Positions 35,090 through 46,678 of a DNA stretch of 64,000 nucleotides are shown piece by piece. The notes under the pieces are model-generated. The model was not told the origin of the DNA and made no database searches. It was given only the letters and a program-made list of their open reading frames with translations. Location of the stretch: positions 124,001 through 188,000 of the forward strand of contig MU858102.1 of assembly GCA_033297075.1 (NCBI GenBank), given 5' to 3'. Numbering within the stretch: position 1 is the stretch's first letter; each line of letters opens with the position of its first letter. The stretch comes from Rhypophila decipiens. Taxonomy: Eukaryota > Ascomycota > Sordariomycetes > Sordariales > Naviculisporaceae. Position numbers and translations under genes: made by a program.

Positions 35090-37453
35090 TTAGAAAGACC
35101 GAGGATGTCGTGTTTTGCTTGACGCGGTGATAGTTCTGTGCCAGAACTTCTCATGTAATGTGCCCAAGTCTCTACTTGACAAGGAGTGGAAAGCGTCCTC
35201 CATATGGTCAACGAGCTGGTGCACAAAGCTGTCATCAATATCGTCCATCTCGTAGGCGTCTCGAGCGTACGCCAGACATTCCGACAGTGCTTCGGTGAGG
35301 ACTGACATGACAGGTTTGTTGGATGGATCGAGATGACTGAGCCAGGCGGCGTATGCCTGCACAATCGACAGGGTGGCGTTGAACCCATTTCTTGTGCGTG
35401 AAGCTACATAATTCGACAGCTCGTCTGTGCGAAGGAAGTCGCTGACTGTGCGGTGCAGGAACTCGACTCGACCCTGATGAATCTCTAGCAGTCCTTTACA
35501 ACGCGAGTTGAGCCGGCGGGGAAACGGCCGTTTGAACTCTTCCCAAGTTTTCTCGTCCCAAGCCCCGCCCTGGTCTGAAAGTGCATATCGACCATCCTCA
35601 TACTCAAGGTCATGGAAGCAATAGACCTCTACTTTCAGGGGCTCTTTGGCAGAAAGGGCTATTTGAAGTGTTCCCGCCATTTTGTTATGGTAGAAGGGCT
35701 CTACAGACCCCAGAACGGCCTGGAAGAACTGTTCAAGGTCTTCTGGAATGCTGTCGAGGCGTCTCCAAAGGTCGCTTAATGTGTCGTAATTGTTCATCCC
35801 TTCGCGTAGTTCCTTCGTGACCAAGACGACCCACAGGAAGACGCCTTTTCTCGTTCTGTAATCTCATCCAGTAGTTTGCCGGTCTGCGAGTTTCCATCAC
35901 GCCCGAGCACCGCCCAGGTGGAGTGGCTGGCCAGTTGGCTTTCGGCGTAGGAATATATGTCGCCTTGGGTGAGCTCGTGCATGTCGATGCGTCCTGAAGC
36001 CACGAGCCCGACGTGTTCCTCAAATACGTTCCAGGGCCGACTGGACACACACATCTTGGCGCAGCGCGCCTTGGCTAGACGTTCGAGAGTCTGGCAAAGT
36101 TTGGCATGATCGCCGGTATACTCATCCAACCCATCAACAAAAATGCAAAACTTTTCCGGCAGGTCGACGACATCTAGTTGGCCCTCGACATTATTGATGG
36201 CTAATTCCAGGTCTTCCAAAGTCCACAGCCTCACCGAGTCTTTTGTGTCTAGATAAAAGGGGGACGGATGGATAGCCGAGGCCCATCGCCCTGGAATGAC
36301 CTTGGGAATCAAACTGGGGGCCTGCTCGAGAATCTCGTAGAGTATGGAGCGCAACAGGCCCTCCTGCGACTTTTGAATTGAACTTCCGGCAGCCCAAAAG
36401 TAATGGGATGCCAGCCCTACGCTCTTTCCATCCCCCCACTCTTTCAAGGCTGTCAAGGTGCGAGGGTCTTCCGCAACGAACTTCAAAAAGGTCGATTTAC
36501 CCGAGCCAGGCTTGCCAGACACCCAGAATATCCCCGAGCCCTTCCTGAGCCATTTGAGGAGGTTGCCGCCTCCGAGATGGGCGTCATCCTGGGACGTAAA
36601 GACCCAGCCAAACGTTTGCTGATGGGCTTTGGGAATTGCTTCATGGCGAAAATGTCGTTTGTTGTAGTCTAGACTCGAAAGAATATTTTGTTCGGCCTTC
36701 ATCCTTTCGGTTTGAGTGTACAGATTCTTGATGCTGGATATTGAGCCCCCAATCTTCCGACCGTCACCAGTAGTGATGTCGGCCGGTCTTATATCCTCGA
36801 CAGCCTTGCCCAAGTCATCCAAAGCTTGCCTGATGCCACGGACTTCTTGTGATCTGCCAGACTGTGTGGATTGAGTTAGGGCCATGAGGTCGAGCAGCTG
36901 TCGGCGAATGTCGCGGATGGCATCACTTGTGAGGGGCAGGATTAGCCAGTGAGCACTGTGAAACTAGAGTTGAATCATTTCACACATACTTGGAAGTGGC
37001 ACAGAGTAACAAAGTGACTGTATTCTGATGCTTGTTGATTCGTTGACGAAGCACTTTCAGGTCCCCAGACCGCTCGTGCTCGAGGAAGGCGACATGGAAG
37101 CTGTTCCACCAGCCAGGCCCCGACCTGGTTTTAACATTAAGTTTTTGAACGATGGCGAGTAGCTTATTGCAGTCTTCCTGGTAATTTGCGGCGAGTACCT
37201 TGAGCTGTCTCGTCATGTCGTCTTCCTCGCTGGTATGGCGCCCGTTATTGCTGTCACGGTGGCGAGTGGGAGTCGTGCCCATGCTATGGCTGAGGGCTGC
37301 CAGTCTGGTATAGACGTCCTCAAGTCGGCTGCTCTCGACTGAGGACCCACCTGGTGAGGAATGGAGGGCTCTGGCGCCATTGAAAAGCTGTGTAGCAAAC
37401 TGCACAAACTGAACAATGCTCCCCGCCAGGGAGAGTGCCACGAGCGGCTCCAT
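35090..37453 (-). pseudogene. NACHT/STAND (NLR-like) protein with one frameshift
   Basis: Fungal STAND NTPase related to innate-recognition or heterokaryon-incompatibility proteins. Exon 1 (37453-36990) encodes a helical N-terminal domain (MEPLVALSLAGSIVQFVQFA). Exon 2 (36925-35090) encodes the NACHT domain with Walker A (GKPGSGKST) and Walker B (FCIFVDGLDEY), then SSRPWN. The frame breaks at an A4 run (T4 at 35846-35849 on the plus strand), where the conserved GVFLWVVLV continues in another frame. The following region has the family's EFLHRTVSDFL motif. Exon lengths sum to 2300 nt, one short of a multiple of three, consistent with a one-base loss. No ankyrin, WD or TPR repeats follow, so the protein lacks a usual C-terminal sensor. 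It may be a recent pseudogene, a homopolymer sequencing error or a frameshifting site. Confidence 0.8.
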
Positions 37454-38169
37454 TGGTAATCACTGGCTGGAACAGCGTTGAAGCGTGATGGTTCGTGGAC
37501 CGCGGAATTAACAAGTCGTTGAGGTTGATATGGCGATTGCATTCTTTTGGTCCATCTACTCTTTCGACACATAAGAGACAGAAAATGTAGTGACGGATGC
37601 GGTTCGACTTCTCCTGACCTTTGGGCGGGGTTGGAGCCTCATTCTGAATGATTGGGTCGTGAAGGTAGGAAGTCTAGGTGCAAAAATGGTATTGAGTGTT
37701 GGTCCGCTAAAATAGTGTAAGAATGTTGGTTCTTTGGCCGCGGAACTTTCCAATAAATACCTGGCACTTTGACCCACACCCTGCCCCACTCTACTGAAGA
37801 AGGCCGAGTGTGGCTATGTGGGTGTTACACAGCAGCAGTTTCCACCTCACCAGTTCCTTTGGTTTGAGCTGTTCTGATTGGGTTCTTGAGCCAGATCATG
37901 CAAAGGTTTATCGGGCGGAAGTAGAGGAAAAAGGGTCAAAGTACGTGTGGTGCCAGCAACCAGAATACCCAGCATGAATCAAGAAGGAACGAAAATTTTG
38001 TGCAAGAATGCACTTCGTATGTTGTATATGGTAGACACAAGGAAACAAGATTCTCATCGCTGGTACCTCCGCGTATATGTACATATCCGTCACCGTAACT
38101 CTCCATCAGGTCATAGTCATCATCACGTCCAAATCACACAATCTGATCCATCCTCGTCATCCGTCAAGC
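37454..38169. other. Intergenic, 0.7 kb
   Basis: Promoter of the NACHT gene and 3' flank of the aminopeptidase gene. Overlapping frames here are not supported. Confidence 0.5.
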
Positions 38170-39421
38170 TTACAAGAACGAAGCCTCGACAAGGAAGGCA
38201 ACGGTGAACTTGGCGTGGCGGAGGACAGCAGGCCATTGGATGGTGCTGTAAGCCTATTTCATTGCAAACATCAATGATTAGCAACTTGACCACTCTAAAG
38301 GAAAGTTCGAGACGAAAGACTCACATCATTAGAAGTGTGGATATAAGGCGAAGAAGTAGCCATCTTGTCCTCGCAAGCATACGCAGCAGGGAAGCCGTTA
38401 GACCGAGCAGAGGCATGGTCAGAGCACCCGTACCCGCAGCGATCAGAAGCGGTAGCACCAATGTACGAGGTCGCAATCTTGGTGGCGTAGGTGGTCAAGC
38501 TGGAGTCGACATAGTCGGTGTAAAAGGTGATCTTGCCGTTGGGAGAATAACCCGTCATGTCCTGGTTCAGCATGGCGAGGACGTTCTTGCGGGCCGACTT
38601 GTAGTTGGAGAAGATGGCAGCCGATCCAAGAAGACCGCCCTCCTCACCGGCGTAAAAGTGGAACTCGAGGGTGTTCTTGGGTGCGTATTTGGCGTTGGCG
38701 AGGACGCGCAGGGCCTCGAGGATGGTTACCGTGCCGGAACCGTTGTCGTCTGCGCCGGGGGAGCGGGCGGTGCTTGAGCCGGCGGTGGAGTCGAAGTGGG
38801 CTCCGACGATGACCAGGTCGGTGGTGTTGCCGGGGATGGTGGCAATGATGGACGGCTGGTTGAAGGCCGAGTGGGTAAACTGCCGCACGGTGATCTTGGA
38901 GTTGGCGGCGGCGACGCTCTTGACCGTGTTGAAGAGCCAGGTCGCCGACGAGGTGCCGGTCGAGCTCTTGTAGTGGCGGTTGTTGTAGCCCGTGAGGGTG
39001 GTCAGCCAGCTCTGGGGGCTCGATGTTGAGACCTGGGAGATCAGAGGATTGGCCGTGGACTGGCGGGTCGGGCTGGTCGGGTAGGTGACGGCGCGGACGG
39101 CCAACTTCTCGGGCTCCTGACCATCGGGGGTGGACAGGATAGCGAGCACTTCAGGGTCCTAGTCGAGTCATGTTAGCACTCCCGACTGACATGGCGCTCA
39201 AAATCGACATGACTTACCGTGATGTCGGTAATATCAATAAACTGCAGCTTCTTGGCAATGTACTTGGTCATCTTGTCCTCCTCGGTGACCCATGTTCCAG
39301 GGTCCTCCGGGGAGGTCTTGATGAGACGGAGACCGGTCGTCAGCTTGCCATCGGCAGCTGGCGCAGCAACGGCAAGAGAAGCCGAGCCGGCCAAGACGGT
39401 GCAAAGAGTAGAGAAACGCAT
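38170..39421 (-). CDS. lap1: Secreted leucine aminopeptidase (M28)
   Basis: Extracellular zinc aminopeptidase that removes N-terminal residues from peptides, used in protein nutrition. Predicted 373 aa from three exons (39421-39218, 39158-38325, 38253-38170), close to the family's length. Signal peptide: MRFSTLCTVLAGSASLAVAA. A propeptide precedes the catalytic domain. The M28 metal and catalytic motifs are all present: VGAHFDS, PGADDNGSG, FYAGEEGG, NQDMTGY and SDHASARSNGFPAAYACED. The C-terminus (TSNDAYSTIQWPAVLRHAKF) is completed by using the acceptor ATAG before GCTTAC, which restores the conserved sequence. A TATA-like box lies 105 bp upstream. Confidence 0.96.
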
Positions 39422-40685
39422 GATGATTGATTTTCCGGGAAGAAAAAAGAATGGATGGACCACTGAAGATGTGAGCTGGGCTGGAGATCTCTTTTCTTGG
39501 ACCATGGGAACGGGACATGTCCCAGGTCTTATATCTTGGTCGGGGCCCCTGAGCGCTGAGCTAGCTCACGCCTAGACTAGCCAGTCGTTGAACCGTCCCC
39601 GGACCGCCCGTTGCGTGACTAGATACCCACCCCTCCACTTGGAAGTCTTCTAGAAGTCCAAGTCACGTCCCGAGTAGCATTGAGCAAGTCGATTTGTCCG
39701 GTCCTGGCCAGTCGAGACCAGCGCACGGCGAAGCTAAGCATCGCGATCGACCTGCCAAGTGATTAGGCCATCGGTATATGGTTTCCTAAACAAGGAGCTT
39801 GGAATGGATAGCGCGCGTGTGCGATGGTGATGGCGCCGGATTGGGAAGGTCGTCATGCTTGAAGCAGTGTCGCGATAGATGGAGGTCTGGAACCCCACAC
39901 CCCAACCATGAGCGATATTCACAGGACATGGCCATCCGGTGTGTGGTATCCCGTCCGAGTGCAGATGGGCATCTGATACACCATACTGGCTCTGTATTGA
40001 GGCTCGGCGCTGCAGGGGCCTGGGTTTGCTCACACCAGTTGAGCAGCTGTGCACCTCTGTGGTGGGGGTTCTGGGGGGACACCACTACCGGAGCTAGCCC
40101 TGTTGAGGAAGCTGATTGGGCGGCAGGGTAGCAGTACAGATGCTGTGCATTAACGACGAGAGTTATAGGTTACTGAGCGGGTGTGGGGTAAGAAGCCTTT
40201 CGCTGAGCTTATCGCATCGGATGCATCTTTGTTCTGGAAGGTTGCTCTAGGCTCTTGAGGAGGTCGGTGTTGAGGCCGGGCATCTTATCTTGGTATGTCT
40301 TGGCACGGTTTTATCGGGAGGTGCAGGCGATTAACGAGTGAGGACGAGGGAAAGAGCACCTCACCAAGTCTGTGCGGTGAGTGGGAGGACTATCAGATTG
40401 ACATGTGCCGGGGGATTATTGGGCAGAAGGGAAAGGAAAAGGTAAGTCGAGCAGGCACGACCCTCATTGAACCGTTGCTTGATGTGAGCAAAGGAAACAG
40501 GTTGATATGACAAACCAGAATTCCGAATTGAAAGCTGTCTCTAAATTAACGCCCTTTACGTATTCCCTTTTCCACGTTTTATTTAGCATTCCTCCCAAAA
40601 GCAAAGCCAAGGTATCAATCAGAGAAAATAACACAACATTCGACATCAGCCACCTTTTCAAGCCACACGCACTGCATCACGTCTT
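39422..40685. other. Intergenic, 1.26 kb
   Basis: Aminopeptidase promoter and 3' flank of the urea transporter gene. Overlapping short frames at 39734-40131 on both strands have no support. Confidence 0.5.
39526..39533 (-). promoter_or_regulatory. TATA-like box of aminopeptidase gene
   Basis: TATAAGAC on the minus strand, 105 bp upstream of the ATG at 39421, matching the octamer and spacing at the CVNH gene. Confidence 0.45.
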
Positions 40686-43060
40686 TTATATTACCTTTTC
40701 CTCCACAACTGAAGGAGTTTCTGTCCCGGTACCACTGCCACTCTCACCCTCGATCGAAGCAGCCCCGCTGTTGGTAGTGCTGGCGTTCTTCTTGGCGGCC
40801 CTATCCTTCCTCAAAGCCCGCCAGACATCAAGGATCTGTTCACGGCCATCAATGATGGGATAGAATCCCACAATGAGGAGCGTGATCCACAGCCAGATAG
40901 CGCCCACCACTAGCCATGCTGCGAAGAACTATTGCCATTCATGTTAGTACTCGCATTGATCATTCCGTCAAGGTGAGAAAGGTGAGAAAGAAATAACGAT
41001 GGAGACTTACACCCTTGCTAAAGATGTACTTGGCAGCATACATGGGCAACGGCCACAACACCCAGTGTCCCAAGAAGGTAGCCAGTGCCCAAGCACTCGC
41101 GATCCTAGCCCAGCGCTTCAAATGCGGCTGATTACTCAGATCAGAGGTAGCCATCTCAGCTTTCAACACGCCATTCTCAGAGTTGGAGGCGACAGTTGCA
41201 ATCGTCTGGCCGTCCGTCTCATCCGAAGAAGGCAAATCAAGCGCCAATTTCTCATTGCGGAAGTTCGCCCAGTCAAATTTCTCGGGCTTGATCAGGGTGA
41301 TGATGAGCGAGTAGGGCAGCGGCGCAAATGCAGATGCGACTGTCCCGTACACGCAGGGGAGGATCATGCCCGTCGAAGCGATTGTGACTGCTCCGTAGAG
41401 GGCATACGCTGAGCCTAACCAGACAGCGATACCAGTCGCCATTCCTAGCAGCGGGGAAATGATAGCCGCTGCTCTGGATTGTTTCTTCCACAAGATGGCA
41501 AATGTCGTTGGGAAAATTCCCGGGCAGGTGAGAACGCCGAGCATGTAGAGCGTCCAGCCGAGGTCGATGCCTACGTAGTGGAGGAGGGTTGAGAAAGCCG
41601 AGGCAAATAAAGCAAAGAAGATGACTCCGATGTGGCACCATTTGATGATGTCCTTGTCGCCGGCGGTGGGTTTGATGTAGGTGCGGTAGATGTCGAAGCT
41701 GATGATGGAACTGACGGCTATGATTTGCGCCGAGAGGGTCGATGTCACGGCCATGAAGGTGATCAGGAGCATGCCCACTGCGCCGCCTGTTCCGGCGATG
41801 GTCATGGCAAAGTATGGGAGCACAAGACCGTTGCTGACTTCTGTGGCGGACATTCTGCGCGGATAGGTCGGGAAGATGGGGTTGTCTTCTAGACCGAGGA
41901 CGACGGAGCTGGCGAGGGTGCCGATGAACCATGGGATGGCGAAGTAAGCGATGCCGCCGATGACATAGCCTGGAACGACGGCCTTGGGGGAGGCGGAGAA
42001 GGACTTTTGGAAGAAGCTCGTGTCCATGATTACGAGCCCAAAGTTTGCGCAGATGTGGAGGATGCCAAAGTAGATGCCTCCTGTCGAGGTCATGGTCAGG
42101 AAGGAGCCTTGTTCGTTGCCTGCTACGGGGTTTCGCTCGCCGGCGGCCTTGACTAGGTCGAAGAGATGGCCTAGGGACGAGACTTCGGGGATGGTGAATG
42201 CCTTGACGGAAAAGTAGCAGAGGATGATTAGGATCACAAAGGTGTGGAAGTAGTCTGTCAGGAAGGTCGCCTTGATGCCACCGACAAAGGTGTACAGAGC
42301 CACGCCGACGGGGAGCAGGAATGTCGCTGCGATGATGTGCATGCCGGTTCTGGCAACAAAGTTAGTTCAGCTCAGGTCTGTCTAGGTGGTGTTACTCATG
42401 TGGACTTACAATGCAGAAATGGCAGCTGAAGCACCGAGGATCATGTTGGCCACAGCGACCAAGTTGTTGATCAAGCAGAGAGCCATGTACACGATGTGAG
42501 CAGCATTGCCGTATCTGATGCGGATAATCTCGAGCAGGGTGTGCGCCTCTGGGATCTTGCGCTTGCAGGCCATGCCCAAGACTGCAAAGAAGACGATCAT
42601 GGGGCTGCAGCCGGCAGCAAACCAAAAAGGTCCCGAGATGCCGTTGACGTAGCCGACCAGGCTCGAACCCAGCATGGCGGTACTCCAAAGCCATGACTAC
42701 CACTGGTTAGTGCTTTGCCAGTTACACTTGGCATCTCTCTTTAGGGATGTAAGCTACTTACCGAAACAACAGCAGAGGCAGTGAGTCCCGTTGTGACACT
42801 TCGATTTGCTGTCATGAACCTGGTGCAGCACAGTGGTCAGTGATCTTGTCCAAAAAGTGGTCGGGTTGCGATACTCACATCTCCGTCTTTTCGTTGTCTT
42901 CTCCCACCGTCTTCTTCAGCACCCTCGTGATAAACACCATGATGAAGGCGATGAGAAAGCCAATCAACACAACAACAATGTAGCCAACCGCCTGGGACAG
43001 TGGCGGCTGGACCACCACCGAAGCGGCTGATCCATCGTCGGATGCAGCAACTGACACCAT
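40686..43060 (-). CDS. DUR3: Urea active transporter, sodium:solute symporter family
   Basis: Plasma-membrane urea permease of the SSS family. Predicted 702 aa from five exons (43060-42879, 42819-42762, 42696-42410, 42349-41011, 40928-40686), all with GT/AG junctions and an in-frame sum. About 15 hydrophobic segments are visible. Family blocks include SWLWSTAMLGSSLVGYVNGI, GPFWFAAGCSPMIVFFAVLG, GMHIIAATFLLPVGVALYTF and AVTSTLSAQIIAVSSIISFD. The C-terminal tail after the last span is Ser/Thr/Glu-rich and cytosolic. Members import urea, and sometimes polyamines, under nitrogen limitation. Divergent from an FMN-dependent monooxygenase, which suggests a nutrient-scavenging theme. Confidence 0.93.
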
Positions 43061-44225
43061 CGTGACTTGGTCGCTGTTGAACTGGCTAAAGACCTACGAG
43101 TGAGATGGTTTTGTCGAATCTCAGATCTCAACCCGGCTCTATGGTAGTCGGTCACACGAAAAACGTTGAAACTATCAAGCCACATGCACAACGCAACAGA
43201 TCAGGAGAGAAGATGGCCCGCTTTATTTACTTTGACCCTTACTAGAAATCCCAACATCTTGGGACAGCATCTATCAAAGACAGTACCGAAATCTGGTAAG
43301 GAACTACCGACAGAGCGGACGGCCAGCGATGGTGTGACAAGCGCGATGCCTACTCGGGAGTCCCATAGTCACCGCCAACCAGACTTGACAGCTCTAGTAT
43401 CTCTCTACCGTAGCTATCGAGGGAGCACATCATCATGCTAGAAATGGTGAAATGCGCAGCCAGGACACTCAAGATGCAAAAAAAGACAAAGACTGGGAAG
43501 GCAGGGAGCTGGCCCAGACCGGACGCAGCAGGCAGAGGATCTTTGATCTAGGTATGTACTAAGGTAGTAGAAAAGACGAATATGGTCAAGGTCATGATTG
43601 CGAAAATGATGCAATCTGGGGTCTCGGGGTTATCATGGAGAGTTGAGCACATAATAAGCCTCCTGGCCACAGTACACTATGCGATTGGCTGCAGGGGGGC
43701 AGAGTAAAAGTGAGGGTCAATGAGGGAGAACCAGTCTTTCTTGCCAATTGACCTGTCAACTTCTAGGCGTTGTGGATATGAAGCAGACAAAAAAAAAATA
43801 AAGGATCCACGCGCTTGATGCGCTGTTACGGATCCTTGGCTGCGTGAATGTTGCTGTGGTGGTGGTGATGGCCGTGGTAGCGCGATTGCGCCATTGTCCC
43901 GCTTTATGCTATCATCGCCAAAGTGTCAACTCTCGGCCCATTCCGCCCCCAAAGACGCGATGACAACATTTGGAAGAGAGCGAAATGCGGGATCGAAAGA
44001 AAAATGGACTCAGAGTATTCAGATGTCAAAATGTTGCAATTGTCAAGAGAGAAAGAGGGGAAATGTGGCATATATAGAGAGCAGGGCAATCATCGTTGCG
44101 GAGTTGAGTCGATGAATTGAACTGTCTTTCATAGACAACATCTCCTTTCGATATCATTCTTGATGAGCATAATATCATTCTTCGAACATCCTTTGTCTCT
44201 CTTTAGAAAACCCAAGCCAGACACA
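43061..44225. other. Divergent promoter DUR3 / monooxygenase
   Basis: A 1.17-kb spacer. WGATAR sites for GATA nitrogen regulators are visible at 43630-43635 (TGATAA, minus strand) and 43909-43914 (TGATAG, minus strand). No gene is supported. Confidence 0.45.
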
Positions 44226-45859
44226 ATGACTGCCACCGAAGCGCAACAGGCAGCCCCTGCCGCCAATGGCACTAATAGCACCAAGACAAAGAAGCAACTC
44301 ATTCTCAATGCCTTTGTCGAGAGCTGCTCAGGGCACCAATCGCCTGGTAAGACCTTTCCTTCCTTCACCTGGCTTACCTAATATCTGCTGCCCCTTGTCA
44401 AGTAAACAGCAGCAACTGACTCCATCACAGGCCTCTGGCGCCACCCCGACGATGAGTCCCACAAATTCAACCAAGTAAACCACTGGATCGAACTAGCCCA
44501 GCTCCTCGAGCGAGGCAAATTCCACGGCATCTTCATCGCCGACGTCCTCGGCGGCTACGATGTCTACCGCGGCCCCCGCAACCTGACGCCCGCCATCTCC
44601 TCCGGCGCGCAATGGCCCGTCAACGAGCCCCTCGCCATCGTGACCCCCATGGCGGCGGCAACCAAGAACCTCTCCATCGGGGTAACAGTCGCCACAACCT
44701 ACGAACAGCCCTACCACCTCGCCCGTCGCCTCTCTACAGTGGACCACCTCACCAACGGCCGGGTAGGCTGGAACATTGTCACCGGCTATCTCGACTCTGC
44801 AGCTCGCAACCTCGGCCTCACGGAGCAGCCCGCCCATGATGATCGCTACGCCCAAGCAGAAGAGTACATCAAGGTCATGTACAAGCTCTGGGAGTCCTCC
44901 TGGCGAGACGACGCCGTCGTCCTAGACAAAGACCGCAAGCTCTACACTGACCCCTCGCTGGTAAGAGAAATCAACCACGAGGGCAAGTATTTCACCGTTC
45001 CCGGGCCACATATCGTGCAGCCATCTCCACAACGCACCCCAGTCTTGTTACAAGCCGGCACCTCCAAGGCAGGCAAGGCCTTTGCGGCGCAACACGCCGA
45101 GGTGATTTTCGTGGCCGGCCATTCACCATCCGTGGTAGCCAAGAACATCAAGGAAGTCCGGGAACTCGCTGCCACGCAGTACGGACGCAATCCCAAGGAC
45201 ATCAAGTTCTTGGCCTTGACATGCCCAGTTATTGCGCCTACGCAGGAGGAGGCCGTCGCCAAGTTTGAGGATTACGCGCAATACGGGGATGTAGAAGGTG
45301 CATTGGCGCTGTTTGGTGGCTGGACGGGCATCGATCTCAACACGTATGGGGATGACGAGGAGCTGAGGAACGTCGAGAGCAATGCCATTCGCTCGGCTGT
45401 GGCGGCTTGGTCCCAGGCTGCGCCGGGCATTCCCACGTGGACTAAGCACACGGTTGGTAAGCACATTACTATTGGAGGGTTGGGGAATACCATTGTCGGA
45501 GATCCGGTTCATGTTGCCGATGAGCTCGAGCGGTGGGTTGAGGAGGCAGATGTTGATGGGTTCAATATTGTGAGTTTCGGTCCTTCCCCTTTGACACTTC
45601 TGGTATGTGGTACTAATGTGATAAACCATACTAGGCCTATGCGATCAAGCCTGGGACATTTGTGGATGTCATCGAGCTGCTTATCCCTGAGCTGAGGAAA
45701 CGCGGCATCTTCTGGGATGACTACGCTGTTCCGGGCGGCACGTATCGTGAGAACCTGTACGGCATCAAGGGACAGACCGGGCCTCTGCCTGAGCATGTGG
45801 CTTCTTCGTATCGGTGGAGGAAGGGGGTCCCAGCCGAGGAGGCGGTTATTCCTAACTAG
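44226..45859 (+). CDS. FMN-dependent monooxygenase (NtaA/SnaA/DszA type)
   Basis: Luciferase-fold flavin monooxygenase of the nitrilotriacetate / dibenzothiophene-sulfone monooxygenase group, which uses reduced FMN from a partner reductase. Predicted 494 aa from three exons (44226-44346, 44431-45569, 45635-45859). Family motifs are clear: ILNAFVESCSGHQSPGLWRH, GKFHGIFIADVLGGYDVY, TTYEQPYHLARRLSTVDHLT, GRVGWNIVTGYLDSAARNLG and TPVLLQAGTSKAGKAFAAQH. The substrate is unknown; amines, organosulfur compounds and aminopolycarboxylates are possible. An in-frame ATG at 44160 would add 22 residues. I preferred 44226 because family members start close to the TKKQLILNAF block. Divergent from DUR3. Confidence 0.92.
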
Positions 45860-46678
45860 ATGGTTGAGCTTTTCTGTTCATTTCTTCTTCGTTTTGTATG
45901 TATTTGATTGGATGCGGCTTTGGATGATTCTTAAAAGAGATGCGAGATAGCGACAATAATGACCTATATGTCCGAGTGGGTTATTGAGCAGGAAAAGGCT
46001 GTGAAATATTACATGGATTGGCGACTCGGTACGGGGTGCTTCGGTGGTGGACGTGGCACTGGTGGCTGCGTCAGAGCGGATGATGGCCGTGTCCAAGTCG
46101 CAGATCTTGAGAATAATGGCTTTTGTGGTCTTTGAGACAAATCATTTGGATCTCTGAGTGGTGAATTGAGGTAGGTTGTCAGTGTTATTGTGTTGAGATT
46201 CGCGACATCGCGTGAAGAAGATAAAGGAGCCCCAAATATGGATCCATGGTTGGAATGGTTAGCCGGGTAGGAAAATTGGTGGAAACGATCGGCTTGGCAG
46301 GCGGTGTTGAGTTAGTGCCAAAGATCCGGGACGGGATGCCGGTACGGAACGGGGACTAGCCTGGACTCCACCCTAAGTGGGGATAACGGCATGGAACCGG
46401 ATAGAACGGACTTGATCCGGTCAGACCGTCAGACGTCGCTTCAAAGGTCCTCGTTCTCAATGATGCGGGGATTGATGCTTGATTACACATGGTACAAGCT
46501 CGCCATGAAAGAAAAGAAGATTATGGGAATAGTAGTGTGCAATCGATGATGTGTACTGTGAAGGAAAAGAAAAATAAATTACAAATACGTAGCTACGTTC
46601 TGGTCAGTGTCCAATACCTCTGTCTTCTTTCTCGCTGAATCTGTCCTCCTCTCAACTCTACATTAGGTAAATCCTCAA
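45860..46678. other. Convergent spacer
   Basis: About 820 bp between the monooxygenase and the pepsin-fold gene. No feature was seen. Confidence 0.5.

Noticed and set aside
43803..43850. Two GGATCC sites with GCGC-rich flanks as a possible inverted repeat
   Set aside because: The matching parts are short and palindromic by nature; no flanking duplication or larger element was seen.
44160..44225. Upstream in-frame ATG of the monooxygenase
   Set aside because: Would add 22 residues before a typical family N-terminus; no organelle-targeting pattern strong enough to prefer it, though it is not excluded.
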